Assembly (NCBI GenBank): GCA_013359235.1
Contig: JABWCE010000003.1
Coordinates: 116,345-180,344 of the forward strand
Length of the DNA stretch: 64,000 nucleotides
Direction: 5' to 3'
Origin: Bacteroidota bacterium
GTDB lineage: Bacteria > Bacteroidota > Bacteroidia > NS11-12g > UBA9320
In this document: positions 18,953-27,169 of the stretch, piece by piece
Position numbering within the stretch: position 1 is the stretch's first letter
Layout of the letters: every line of letters starts with the position of its first letter
Position numbers and translations under genes: made by a program
The notes under the pieces: model-generated
Told to the model about the DNA's origin: nothing
The model's database searches: none
What the model saw: the letters and a program-made list of their open reading frames with translations, nothing else

Positions 18953-21511
18953 TTATTTTAAAACATTGAATAGCTTATTAGTTGCAATAAAATCATTGTT
19001 TTGTATTGTAATAAAGTAAATGCCTTCAGAAAGCTGAGGGTATGAAAATACTATATGATTTTTATCTGCATAAGTATTAAAAATTTCTTTGCCTGTAATA
19101 TCTGTAAAAGTGATTTTTGAATTAAATAATTCGTTGGGTATATCAATATTTACAATACCTGCTGATGGTTGAGGATAAATTTTAATATAATTGCGAATTG
19201 AAATTTTATTGATTTTTGCAGGTATAGAAACCGTTAAAGTATCAGACATTGTACAACCAAAAACATCAGTTACTGAAAGTTTTACAATAGATTTTATCAA
19301 ACCGGAGCTTGTAAAATCGTGTACAGGGCTTTTTACAGTATCTGTTTGTCCATCGCCAAAATCCCATAGATATTTTGTTCCTTCACTTTTTTCTTCTGGG
19401 TCAAAAGTTAATTTTTTCCCATTTGCAATATAGGTAAACTTTGCCGTTGGCAATGGCTTGATACCTATTTTTATTTTATTGCTTATTTCTGTGCATACTC
19501 CATTTTTTACTATAACCCAAACGGAATCTAAATTTTTTGGATTTGAATGTTCCCAATTAGTGTTAGTACCTTTTTGTACAGAAGTGCTGTTTAAAAAAAA
19601 CTCGTATTCAGTATAGTTGTTTGGCTCTGCTTTAAAAATAGCGGGAAAACCTTCACAAAATATATTTTGCAAATTGCTTGATGAAAAATCAAACAAAGGT
19701 TTATCCCATACCTTTACAGTTGCATTTCTGTTTACAGTAGGGCAACTTAGATTATTGCTGTCGGTCAATACAATTTTGTATGTTTGAGAAAAATCTGAAG
19801 TTATTTTAAAAACTGTGTCTTTAAATTGAGAACTATTGTTGATTTTTAAAGAATAATGTTTAGTATTAAGATTTTTAATTTTAAAGTTAATGTCGTCACC
19901 TTTACATACTTCACTATCGTATTCAACATTATAAGTTACCGGGCTGCATGGTATTGAGCCACACAAAACTTTAGTAATATTGCTTTGATAGCAAGGAAAA
20001 TTATCAAGAGCTTTTACCCAAACCTGCACATCAGTATTTGACGGAAAACCAAGAACCGAATGCGATAAGCCATATTTACCACTACTCGGGTTTATCCAAC
20101 TTCTACCGGTATCAATACTCACCTGATATCCTTTAGCTTTAGGTATTGAATCCCAACTAATGAGAAAACTTGCCACAGTTTTATCGGTACAATTCAAAAC
20201 AGGATCTTTTAGTTTATTTTTTACAACAAAATTATACTTATTACTTGGAGGTGTAACACATCCGTTAGCATCTTTACCCTTGGCATATAGGTCGGTTGAA
20301 GTACTCAAATTAAAAGTTTGAGGGTTTACAATTGTTTTTTGAAACAAACCACTTGATGTATAATATAAAATTGTATCAAAAGTAGTGGTTCCGCTTGCAG
20401 TAACTTTTACAGGATACTCATAGCAAATAGTATCATTATTTACATCACGCGAAATTGAAATAGTTTGTGCAGTAAATTTTGTAATTTTCACAGGTCCTGC
20501 AGTATTTGTACAATTATTATTGTCTTTTATTGATACATAATAATTGCCCGAATCTTTTGCCCAAATTGTTTGCGAAACAAAACCTCCTGGCGACCAAGTG
20601 TATTGGTAATTTGGGCTATAAGTTGCAGTAAGTTTTACCGAATCTCTACTGCATATTTTGTATGATGTTGCTCCTGAAATAGAAAGCGAAGGTTTGCTTT
20701 TTACCACTATTTTTAATGAATCTGCTATTGAAACTCCTTTTGAATTTTTAGCTGTTAAAATTGCCCAATAAGTCCCAACATTGTTATATTTTACTACAGG
20801 ATTTTGTGAAGTAGATGAAGATGGCGTTCCACCGGTAAGTACCCAAGCCCACGAAGTAGCAGAGTTTGTCGAAGAGCCATTGAGGGTAATGCTCGTACCG
20901 GCACATGTTACCGAATCTTTGCAAAAAGCATTTGCAACCGGAAGCAGTGATGATGGTGATAATGTTAAAGATTTAGAATAAGCGTTATCACCAGACGAGC
21001 TGTTATCGCCATTTGCAGCCAAAACACAAAAATAAAACTTTACATTTCCAACATTTTTTGATGGTGCTTTCCACGAAAAAGTCCAGTCTGTAGAATTTGT
21101 ACCTGTTGATGATGTGCCCGTTGAAGTTTGTAATACATACTCTCTTGAAAGAGATGATGATGAACCCTTTTGCACTCTACCCGATGCCGTAAAAGAACCA
21201 GCCATTTTATTTTTCAAATCGAGAACTGTAGCTTGAAAACCCCATTTTGAAATACCCGATTGAGAATGTGAAATTTTTATAGTGTAAGTTGAATCGGGGA
21301 TATACCCGTTACCTGTAAAATTTGAAGATAAGGTAATATTATTCCAATTTGAACCCGATGTGATTATAGACCCACTATGGCAACTTGTACAATTTGATTC
21401 ACTTGGAGCATTTGTATTTTCTGAAGGTGGACCATACGGATAGGTCATAGAATAATAAGCTGCCAAACAAAGTGCAATTGTAAATGTTGAAATAACTATT
21501 TTTCTTATCAT
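18953..21511 (-). CDS. large T9SS-exported protein with choice-of-anchor-V-like, PKD and Ig-like domains
   Basis: An 852-residue secreted protein. After a signal peptide (VISTFTIALCLAAYYSMTYP), residues about 25-180 form a Reeler/choice-of-anchor-V-like domain that opens with the c-type heme motif CTSCH (within SESNCTSCHSG). Next come a PKD/Ig-like block (WAWVLTGGTPSSSTSQNP), several Ig-like modules including a fibronectin-like segment (FLISWDSIPKAKGYQVSID), a canonical PKD repeat (YLWDFGDGQTDTVKSPVH), and a type A T9SS sorting domain (YPQPSAGIVNIDIP to LSEGIYFITIQN). The ATG at 21511 gives a normal signal peptide; a longer frame from 21571 is rejected. Probably an adhesive or filamentous surface protein. 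Confidence 0.85.
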   Translation of the reverse strand: MIRKIVISTFTIALCLAAYYSMTYPYGPPSENTNAPSESNCTSCHSGSIITSGSNWNNITLSSNFTGNGYIPDSTYTIKISHSQSGISKWGFQATVLDLKNKMAGSFTASGRVQKGSSSSLSREYVLQTSTGTSSTGTNSTDWTFSWKAPSKNVGNVKFYFCVLAANGDNSSSGDNAYSKSLTLSPSSLLPVANAFCKDSVTCAGTSITLNGSSTNSATSWAWVLTGGTPSSSTSQNPVVKYNNVGTYWAILTAKNSKGVSIADSLKIVVKSKPSLSISGATSYKICSRDSVKLTATYSPNYQYTWSPGGFVSQTIWAKDSGNYYVSIKDNNNCTNTAGPVKITKFTAQTISISRDVNNDTICYEYPVKVTASGTTTFDTILYYTSSGLFQKTIVNPQTFNLSTSTDLYAKGKDANGCVTPPSNKYNFVVKNKLKDPVLNCTDKTVASFLISWDSIPKAKGYQVSIDTGRSWINPSSGKYGLSHSVLGFPSNTDVQVWVKALDNFPCYQSNITKVLCGSIPCSPVTYNVEYDSEVCKGDDINFKIKNLNTKHYSLKINNSSQFKDTVFKITSDFSQTYKIVLTDSNNLSCPTVNRNATVKVWDKPLFDFSSSNLQNIFCEGFPAIFKAEPNNYTEYEFFLNSTSVQKGTNTNWEHSNPKNLDSVWVIVKNGVCTEISNKIKIGIKPLPTAKFTYIANGKKLTFDPEEKSEGTKYLWDFGDGQTDTVKSPVHDFTSSGLIKSIVKLSVTDVFGCTMSDTLTVSIPAKINKISIRNYIKIYPQPSAGIVNIDIPNELFNSKITFTDITGKEIFNTYADKNHIVFSYPQLSEGIYFITIQNNDFIATNKLFNVLK

Positions 21512-21829
21512 TGTTTTTTTTTGTGATTTAAAAGTCGCAAAATTATTCCCGTAATGGATATTTTTTAACAAAAGAAATTAACAAAAGAGGTTGACAAATA
21601 GTTTTTTAATAATGAAAACAAGCCCAGAAAAAGATGAAAAACTCTAAAAAATTTACATTAATCAAACATAATGACATTTGCATTACATTTTTTTAAAATT
21701 ATAAAATCAACTTGTAATTGTAGTAACCAAAACTATTCTTTATTGTTAAAATAAATGCGTGATAATTTAAAACAAAGGTACTTTTAATATTGAATTTCAT
21801 AATTTTGAAACCATAAAATCTAACAAAAA
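21512..21829. other. 318-bp divergent intergenic region, no gene seen
   Basis: This A/T-rich region separates the minus-strand T9SS gene from the plus-strand two-TM protein gene. It must hold two divergent promoters, but I see no clean TAnnTTTG box, hairpin, RNA gene or ORF with coding character. CAAAA-containing stretches near 21519-21545 and 21770-21780 are the only recurring motif. Confidence 0.5.
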
Positions 21830-22030
21830 ATGAAAATAAATAATTTCAGAGATTTATTAAAATATTTGGTAATTGCAGGTAATACTGTATTTATTATTAT
21901 AATTTTAATAAACGGAATTAAAGGAAACTTTAACAGTTCGCCAATCGAAAAATTTTCAAATTGCTGTCTTTTGATTATTCTTGTTTTAAATTCATATTTA
22001 ATACTTAAATTTTCTGAACGTAATAGTTAA
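21830..22030 (+). CDS. small two-helix membrane protein
   Basis: A 66-residue ORF with ATG start and two clear hydrophobic helices (LVIAGNTVFIIIILINGI at about 13-30 and CCLLIILVLNSYLILKF at about 45-61) separated by a short polar loop. It ends 3 nt before the next ATG, so it is probably co-transcribed and coupled with the VOC lipoprotein gene. I do not recognise a family. It is accepted because of position, membrane profile and tight spacing, but short hydrophobic ORFs can be spurious in A/T-rich DNA. Confidence 0.55.
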   Translation: MKINNFRDLLKYLVIAGNTVFIIIILINGIKGNFNSSPIEKFSNCCLLIILVLNSYLILKFSERNS

Positions 22031-22033
22031 AAA

Positions 22034-22564
22034 ATGAAAGCATTTTTATTATCAATAGTTCTCAGTTTGGCATTTGTATCTTGTTTCAATTGCGAAAATT
22101 CAAATTCAATTAAAAAAAAAGATGAAAAACCTCCAATACAAAATGATACAACTCCAAGAGTTACGGGCATTGGCGGTATTTTCTTTTTTGCCGATAGTGT
22201 TGAAAAAACCAAGAATTGGTATAAGAATAATTTAGGTTTGGAAACGAATGATTATGGCTCTGTTTTTGAGTTTAGAAATGCAAACCGTCCCAATGAAATT
22301 AATTATCTTCAGTGGAGCCCTTTTAAGAAAGGAAACAAGTATTTTGAACCATCAAAAAGAGAATTTATGATTAATTACAGAGTAAACAATATAGAGGGAT
22401 TGATTAGAAAATTGAAAGCAAACGGAGTAATAATTAACGATACAATTGCAACTTATGAATATGGAAAATTTGTTCATATTACCGACAACGAAGGCACAAA
22501 AATAGAACTGTGGGAGCCCATAGATAGCGTACTTACCAAGATTGGCTCTAAAACTACAAAATAA
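22034..22564 (+). CDS. VOC-domain (glyoxalase-like) lipoprotein
   Basis: A 176-residue protein with a lipoprotein signal (LLSIVLSLAFVSC, lipid-modified Cys about residue 17), a short polar linker, and one vicinal-oxygen-chelate domain: GIGGIFFFADSVEKTKNWYKNNLGL, then a second half with FMINYRVNNIEGLIRKL and the terminal ITDNEGTKIELWEP, where the last Glu is the usual metal ligand. VOC domains are normally cytoplasmic; an envelope-anchored one is less common. The substrate is unknown. A cobalamin riboswitch lies downstream and belongs to the next gene. Confidence 0.85.
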   Translation: MKAFLLSIVLSLAFVSCFNCENSNSIKKKDEKPPIQNDTTPRVTGIGGIFFFADSVEKTKNWYKNNLGLETNDYGSVFEFRNANRPNEINYLQWSPFKKGNKYFEPSKREFMINYRVNNIEGLIRKLKANGVIINDTIATYEYGKFVHITDNEGTKIELWEPIDSVLTKIGSKTTK

Positions 22565-22601
22565 TTTTATCAAAATTTTTATTTTTTTAAATCAGAGAAC
22601 A

Positions 22602-22609
22602 TATATTTG
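22602..22609 (+). promoter_or_regulatory. -7 promoter box of the B12-regulated gene
   Basis: TATATTTG matches TAnnTTTG. It ends 2 nt before the first base of riboswitch helix P1 (22612), so the transcript appears to begin with the aptamer. This gives an internal calibration: transcription starts about 3 nt after the box. Confidence 0.6.
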
Positions 22610-22611
22610 CC

Positions 22612-22792
22612 AACAGAATATGGATTTGTCATCTGTTCAAAAATATTGATGATGAATTAAAAGGGAATCAGGTGAAAATCCTGAACATTGCCCGATGCTG
22701 TAAGTTCTTAAAAAAAGTTTTTCAACATTGCCACTGTTTTTACGGGAAGGCTGAAAAAACTGAACAAGTCAGAAAACCTGCCGTATTCTGTT
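22612..22792 (+). promoter_or_regulatory. cobalamin (adenosylcobalamin-type) riboswitch
   Basis: An RNA leader with the conserved cobalamin aptamer. Helix P1 pairs AACAGAATATGG (22612-22623) with CCGTATTCTGTT (22781-22792), 12 bp with one G-U. The core contains AAAGGGAATCAGGTGAAAATCC (start 22659), ACATTGCCCGATGCTGTAAG, GCCACTGTTTTTACGGGAAGGC, and the B12 box AGTCAGAAAACCTGCC (22767-22782). A T-run follows at once, then TTGATGCTTTCGGGAACAAAAG, likely the regulatory stem-loop. The family normally represses expression when B12 is present. The only downstream gene is the DUF4465 protein at 22911. Confidence 0.93.
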
Positions 22793-22910
22793 ATATTTTT
22801 TTTGATGCTTTCGGGAACAAAAGTGATAAAAAGTCTTGATTGATTTAAAGATTTTGGCTTTCAACATTTTAAAACATCAAAAATTACAGGTTTTGTAAAA
22901 TAATTATAAA

Positions 22911-24488
22911 ATGTATAAGTCAAATTTATTTCTACTAATTTCAATGGTAACTTCTATCGTTACTGTGTTTGCACAAGAACCAAGATTTAATATTTCTACT
23001 TTCGAATCAGTAAAACTGTATTCTAAGGGATATTACAATGGCGATGACTCAAAAGGCGGTTTTGAAAATGGTCATTTTTTTTACCGAACATTATATAACA
23101 GTTCATGGAAATCATGGTCGGGCATTGCAGTTTCAAACCACTCTGATACCTTAACCAACAGCTATACCAACGAATATAGCAATATATGCGGTACAGGAAA
23201 CTTCAATTCTAAAAACTTTGCAATATGTTTTAATTTGGGAACAATTATATGTCAGAAACCAACAATTATAAGTGGTTTGTACGTTACAAACACTACATAT
23301 ACTTATCATACAATAAAAAATGGCTCAGCTTATTCTAAAAAATTTGGAGGGAAAACCGGAAATGATACCGACTGGTATAGGGCAAAATTTGTAAGTTACC
23401 GAAATGGTAATAGAGCAGATTCTGTGTATTTTTACCTTGCTGATTTCAGATTTGCTGATAATTCGAAAGATTATATCATTAAAAATTGGGTATGGGTAGA
23501 TTTGTCAGGCATTAAAACCCCTACAGATAGTTTAATAATTTCGTTTGAGTCAACCGATAATGGTGTTTACGGCATGAATACACCTGCTTACATGGCTTTT
23601 GATAATTTCAACAATTCATCAAATATTATAGATATTTATAATATAAAAGCTTCGTTTTTGAATGACAGCAATAAAATATGGAACGGAAAAACAGATACTT
23701 CGGGTGGTTTTGATATAAATGGTTTTTATTTTGTAAACAACTATAATACATCTTGGAATTCGTGGAGTGGCTGGGCAATAAGCATTGATAATGACACATC
23801 AAAAAAAGATTATAATGCACAGTATTCTTCAATTACAGCATCGCAATTGAACTTAATATCGTATGGAAGAAGTGTTATAAATTTACCTTCGAACAAAACT
23901 CAAAGTACTATGTATTTTTACCTGTCAAACAATACATATACATACAAATCTATGAAATACGGAGATGCATTCTGTAAAAAATTTGGTGGTAAAAATGGTG
24001 ACGAAAAAGATTTTTTAAAACTAAATATCATAAAATATTCTGATGATGAAAATACAGATACTTCAGTTGTTTATTTGGCTGATTTTATAAATAAACCGAG
24101 TAATATAGCCTCAAGTAATATTATTTGCAAAGTAACTTTGAATGAAAATACAAGCCGTATTGAATTTCAGTTAGAATCATCAGACAATGGAATTTATGGA
24201 ATGAACACCCCTGCATTTTTTTGCCTGAGTGCAATAAGTAAAACAAATAAATTAGCATCTGAAAAGATACATAAAATTAAAGTTTTTCCTAATCCTGCCG
24301 TTGATTATATAATTACTGAAATTTCAAATGTTGAAAGTTATGAAATTGCTGATATTACTGGGGCTAATTTCACTTTTGAAACAATGATAGATTCAAATAA
24401 AATAGATATTAGCAAACTTCCTGGAGGGGTGTATATTTTGAAACTAAAAAGCGTAAATAACTATTATTACACAAGGTTTGTAAAATAA
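22911..24488 (+). CDS. B12-riboswitch-controlled T9SS protein with two tandem DUF4465 domains
   Basis: A 525-residue protein: signal peptide (1-21, ending VFAQ), DUF4465-like domain 1 (about 24-235), DUF4465-like domain 2 (about 240-440), and a type A T9SS sorting domain (about 450-525, FPNPAVDYIITEI, LPGGVYILKL). The copies are recognisable by paired motifs: SWKSWSG/SWNSWSG, NEYSNICG/AQYSSITA, FGGKTGND/FGGKNGDE, YLADF/YLADF and DNGVYGMNTPA/DNGIYGMNTPA. DUF4465-type surface proteins occur in Bacteroidota B12-uptake loci and, to my knowledge, include BtuH-like B12 binders; with the riboswitch this suggests extracellular corrinoid capture. No BtuB receptor is nearby. Confidence 0.88.
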   Translation: MYKSNLFLLISMVTSIVTVFAQEPRFNISTFESVKLYSKGYYNGDDSKGGFENGHFFYRTLYNSSWKSWSGIAVSNHSDTLTNSYTNEYSNICGTGNFNSKNFAICFNLGTIICQKPTIISGLYVTNTTYTYHTIKNGSAYSKKFGGKTGNDTDWYRAKFVSYRNGNRADSVYFYLADFRFADNSKDYIIKNWVWVDLSGIKTPTDSLIISFESTDNGVYGMNTPAYMAFDNFNNSSNIIDIYNIKASFLNDSNKIWNGKTDTSGGFDINGFYFVNNYNTSWNSWSGWAISIDNDTSKKDYNAQYSSITASQLNLISYGRSVINLPSNKTQSTMYFYLSNNTYTYKSMKYGDAFCKKFGGKNGDEKDFLKLNIIKYSDDENTDTSVVYLADFINKPSNIASSNIICKVTLNENTSRIEFQLESSDNGIYGMNTPAFFCLSAISKTNKLASEKIHKIKVFPNPAVDYIITEISNVESYEIADITGANFTFETMIDSNKIDISKLPGGVYILKLKSVNNYYYTRFVK

Positions 24489-24504
24489 ACAAAAATTATT
24501 TGAC

Positions 24505-24547
24505 ATCTGATATTTACTTTTGCCATTTGAATTGAAAAATATCAGAT
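24505..24547 (+). repeat. 11-bp perfect inverted repeat around the ABC exporter start
   Basis: ATCTGATATTT (24505-24515) and AAATATCAGAT (24537-24547) are exact reverse complements with a 21-nt loop that contains both candidate TTG start codons (24520 and 24532). It could be a regulatory RNA stem-loop or a DNA operator. The function is unknown. Confidence 0.5.
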
Positions 24548-26343
24548 ACCTTTTTTCTTATTCTGCAAAATATCCTGCACAAAGACTGCGTTTTGTGATA
24601 TTCAACATTTTGGCATCGTTTTTTGGAGCATTTTCAATAATGACAGTTGTGCCGTTTTTAAAAATCATATTCAATCAAAACTCCGATGTTACAAGCCATA
24701 CTGAAAACAATAAACTAAGTGAGTTGGTAAATGTTTGGTTGAAAAATCAAATTGAAAACTGGGGAAATTACAATTCATTACTCATTTTTTCGTGTATGCT
24801 CGTTTTTATGTTTTTTATGAAAAATCTCAGCTTGTACATTGCATATACAGGTTTGTCGCACATGCGTGCCGGCATTTCAAACCGCTTAAAAAGTGATATT
24901 TACAGCAAATTGCTAAAACTTCCTTTGTCTTATTTTTCAAATGAAAGAAAAGGAGATATTATTTCAAAAATTGCAAACGACATAAAAGAAATAGAATGGA
25001 GTTTTATAGGTGTACTCGAAATGGTTTTAAAACACCCTTTTATGATTGTCATACCTTTTAGTTTGCTTTTTTATATAAGTTGGCAATTGACAATATTTGT
25101 AATAGTAGTTTTGCCTGTAAGTGGCTATATAATTAGCCGTTTGGCAAAAAAACTAAAATCAACGGCAAGGCTTGGCAATGAAAAATTGGGACAAGTAATT
25201 TCAATTTTTGAAGAAACTATAAGCGGCATAAAAATTATTAATGCATTTAATGCTCAAAAAACAACCCAAAAACACTTTGAAGAGAAAAATGACGAACATT
25301 TTAAACTAAGTCGCCGCGTTTTTAAAAGAGAATATGCCGCATCGCCATTAAGCGAATTTATGGGTTCAATAGTTATAAGTTCTATACTTGTATTTGCCGG
25401 AAGGCTTATTATTAATGACGATTTTGGGCTAAGTGGCGAAATGTTTATTATGTACATTGCCATGTTTAGTCAACTAATTCCACCGGCAAAAGCACTTAGC
25501 GAAAGCTATTTCAGATTAGAAAAAGGAATGGCTTCAATGGACAGGGTTAATGATATTTTAAAAGCCGAAGAAGGTATAAATGACAGAAACGATTTGCCCG
25601 ACCCCGGTACTTTAACACAATGTTTGAGGTTTGAGAATGTTACATTTAGTTACCAAAACAATGTAAATGTACTTGAAAACATAAATTTCACAATAAAAAA
25701 AGGACAGAAAGTAGCTCTTGTCGGAAGTTCGGGTGCAGGAAAATCTACAATTGCCGACCTTTTGCTGAGATTTTATGACCCACAGCAAGGAACCATATTT
25801 TACGATAATACCGATATTAAAAATTTATCACTTTTTAAATACCGAAACAAATTGGCTGTGGTAACGCAAGACCCTATTTTGTTTAACGATACTGTTGAAA
25901 ACAACTTAAAACTTGGCAATCAAAATGCAAGTGACGAAGAGATGATAATTGCTGCAAAACAGGCAAATGCTCATTCGTTTATCGAAAAACTTGAAAATGG
26001 TTATAAAACCAATATTGGTGAGCGTGGAGGAAAACTATCTGGAGGACAAAAACAAAGACTTACAATTGCCCGAGCCATCTTAAGCAATCCCGAAATTTTG
26101 ATATTAGATGAGGCTACTTCTGCACTCGACTCTGAATCGGAAAAACTTGTAAACGATGCACTTGAACACCTAATGCAAAACCGCACTTCTGTTATTATTG
26201 CACACCGATTAAGTACTATACAGAGTGCAGATGTTATTATAGTAATGGATCATGGAAAAATTGCCGAAATGGGGAAACATAACGATTTAATTAATTTGAA
26301 AGGGATATATTATTCGTTATACAAACTGCAATCGCTTGGCTAA
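24520..26343 (+). CDS. MsbA-like ABC exporter (fused permease and ATPase)
   Basis: A 607-residue half-transporter of the lipid/multidrug exporter type: six membrane helices in residues about 20-320, then an ATPase domain with Walker A GSSGAGKST (about 405), Q-loop VTQDPILF, signature LSGGQKQRL, Walker B ILILDEATSALD and the switch His in IIAHRLST. It would homodimerise in the inner membrane; lipid A-core or glycolipid flipping is the usual role of this subgroup, but the substrate cannot be read here. No ATG is available: TTG at 24520 or at 24532 (giving MKNIRYLFSYSAKYPA). The methyltransferase gene follows after 10 nt. Confidence 0.93.
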   Translation: MPFELKNIRYLFSYSAKYPAQRLRFVIFNILASFFGAFSIMTVVPFLKIIFNQNSDVTSHTENNKLSELVNVWLKNQIENWGNYNSLLIFSCMLVFMFFMKNLSLYIAYTGLSHMRAGISNRLKSDIYSKLLKLPLSYFSNERKGDIISKIANDIKEIEWSFIGVLEMVLKHPFMIVIPFSLLFYISWQLTIFVIVVLPVSGYIISRLAKKLKSTARLGNEKLGQVISIFEETISGIKIINAFNAQKTTQKHFEEKNDEHFKLSRRVFKREYAASPLSEFMGSIVISSILVFAGRLIINDDFGLSGEMFIMYIAMFSQLIPPAKALSESYFRLEKGMASMDRVNDILKAEEGINDRNDLPDPGTLTQCLRFENVTFSYQNNVNVLENINFTIKKGQKVALVGSSGAGKSTIADLLLRFYDPQQGTIFYDNTDIKNLSLFKYRNKLAVVTQDPILFNDTVENNLKLGNQNASDEEMIIAAKQANAHSFIEKLENGYKTNIGERGGKLSGGQKQRLTIARAILSNPEILILDEATSALDSESEKLVNDALEHLMQNRTSVIIAHRLSTIQSADVIIVMDHGKIAEMGKHNDLINLKGIYYSLYKLQSLG

Positions 26344-26353
26344 ATAATAAATT

Positions 26354-27169
26354 ATGACTATTGAAAAATTATCAGAACAAAAACACTGGGAATCAATAAA
26401 TGCACCAGTAAATGATGTAATAAAAACAGAAAAAAAACCTAAAAAAGCATTCAGAATTTTTACTTACAGTTATTCATTTCATTTGCTTTGGGATGTGCTT
26501 TTGCCAAAATATATAAAAACTGATAGAAATGCAAAAGTGATGGAAGTAGGCTCGGCTCCCGGCAAAAATTTATTGCTTTGGCATAACAAATTTTTAAATA
26601 TTCCATTTGGCGTAGAATATACTGATGCAGGCGTAGATGCAAATCGCAAACTTTTTGCAGCCAATAATTTGAACCCTGAAAATATTATTAAAGCCGATTT
26701 TTTATCAGACGAATTTCTAAGAGCAAATCACGAAAAATATGATTATGTTTATTCAATGGGATTTATCGAACATTTTAATGACCCAGAGCAAATTGTTTCG
26801 AACCACTTGAAAATACTTAAACCCGGGGGGATTTTATTTATCAGTATTCCAAATCTAAAAGGTCTGTACAATTTTGCTTTAAAGATTTTTTATCCTGAAA
26901 TTTTAAAAATTCACAACCTCGAAATAATGGAACTAAAAGAATATAAAAAGTTATTTGATGTTCAAAAAAATCTTGAAATTATACATTGCGGATATCATGG
27001 TACTATTGACCTAAATATACTTCAGTTTGGCAAATACAGATTTATGAATACACTTTGTCATTATTTTCAAATGCTTTTAAATTTTTGTTGTAAAATGCTT
27101 TTGGGTAAAAAAGGACTCGAATCAAGATTTACAAGTCCTTATTTAGTTTTTATAGGTAAAAAAAATTAA
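26354..27169 (+). CDS. class I SAM-dependent methyltransferase
   Basis: A 271-residue Rossmann-type methyltransferase. Motif I is VMEVGSAPGKNLLLW (about 61-75), the acidic residue of motif II lies in YTDAGVDANRK, the later core is DYVYSMGFIEHF (the usual active-site region of methyltransferase 11/23-type enzymes), and LKPGGILFISIPN is the post-core strand. It resembles methyltransferases that modify small molecules, lipids or glycans rather than DNA. Its position 10 nt after the exporter suggests an envelope-lipid or glycan role, which is inference. Its end overlaps the convergent threonylcarbamoyl-AMP synthase gene by 4 nt. Confidence 0.85.
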   Translation: MTIEKLSEQKHWESINAPVNDVIKTEKKPKKAFRIFTYSYSFHLLWDVLLPKYIKTDRNAKVMEVGSAPGKNLLLWHNKFLNIPFGVEYTDAGVDANRKLFAANNLNPENIIKADFLSDEFLRANHEKYDYVYSMGFIEHFNDPEQIVSNHLKILKPGGILFISIPNLKGLYNFALKIFYPEILKIHNLEIMELKEYKKLFDVQKNLEIIHCGYHGTIDLNILQFGKYRFMNTLCHYFQMLLNFCCKMLLGKKGLESRFTSPYLVFIGKKN

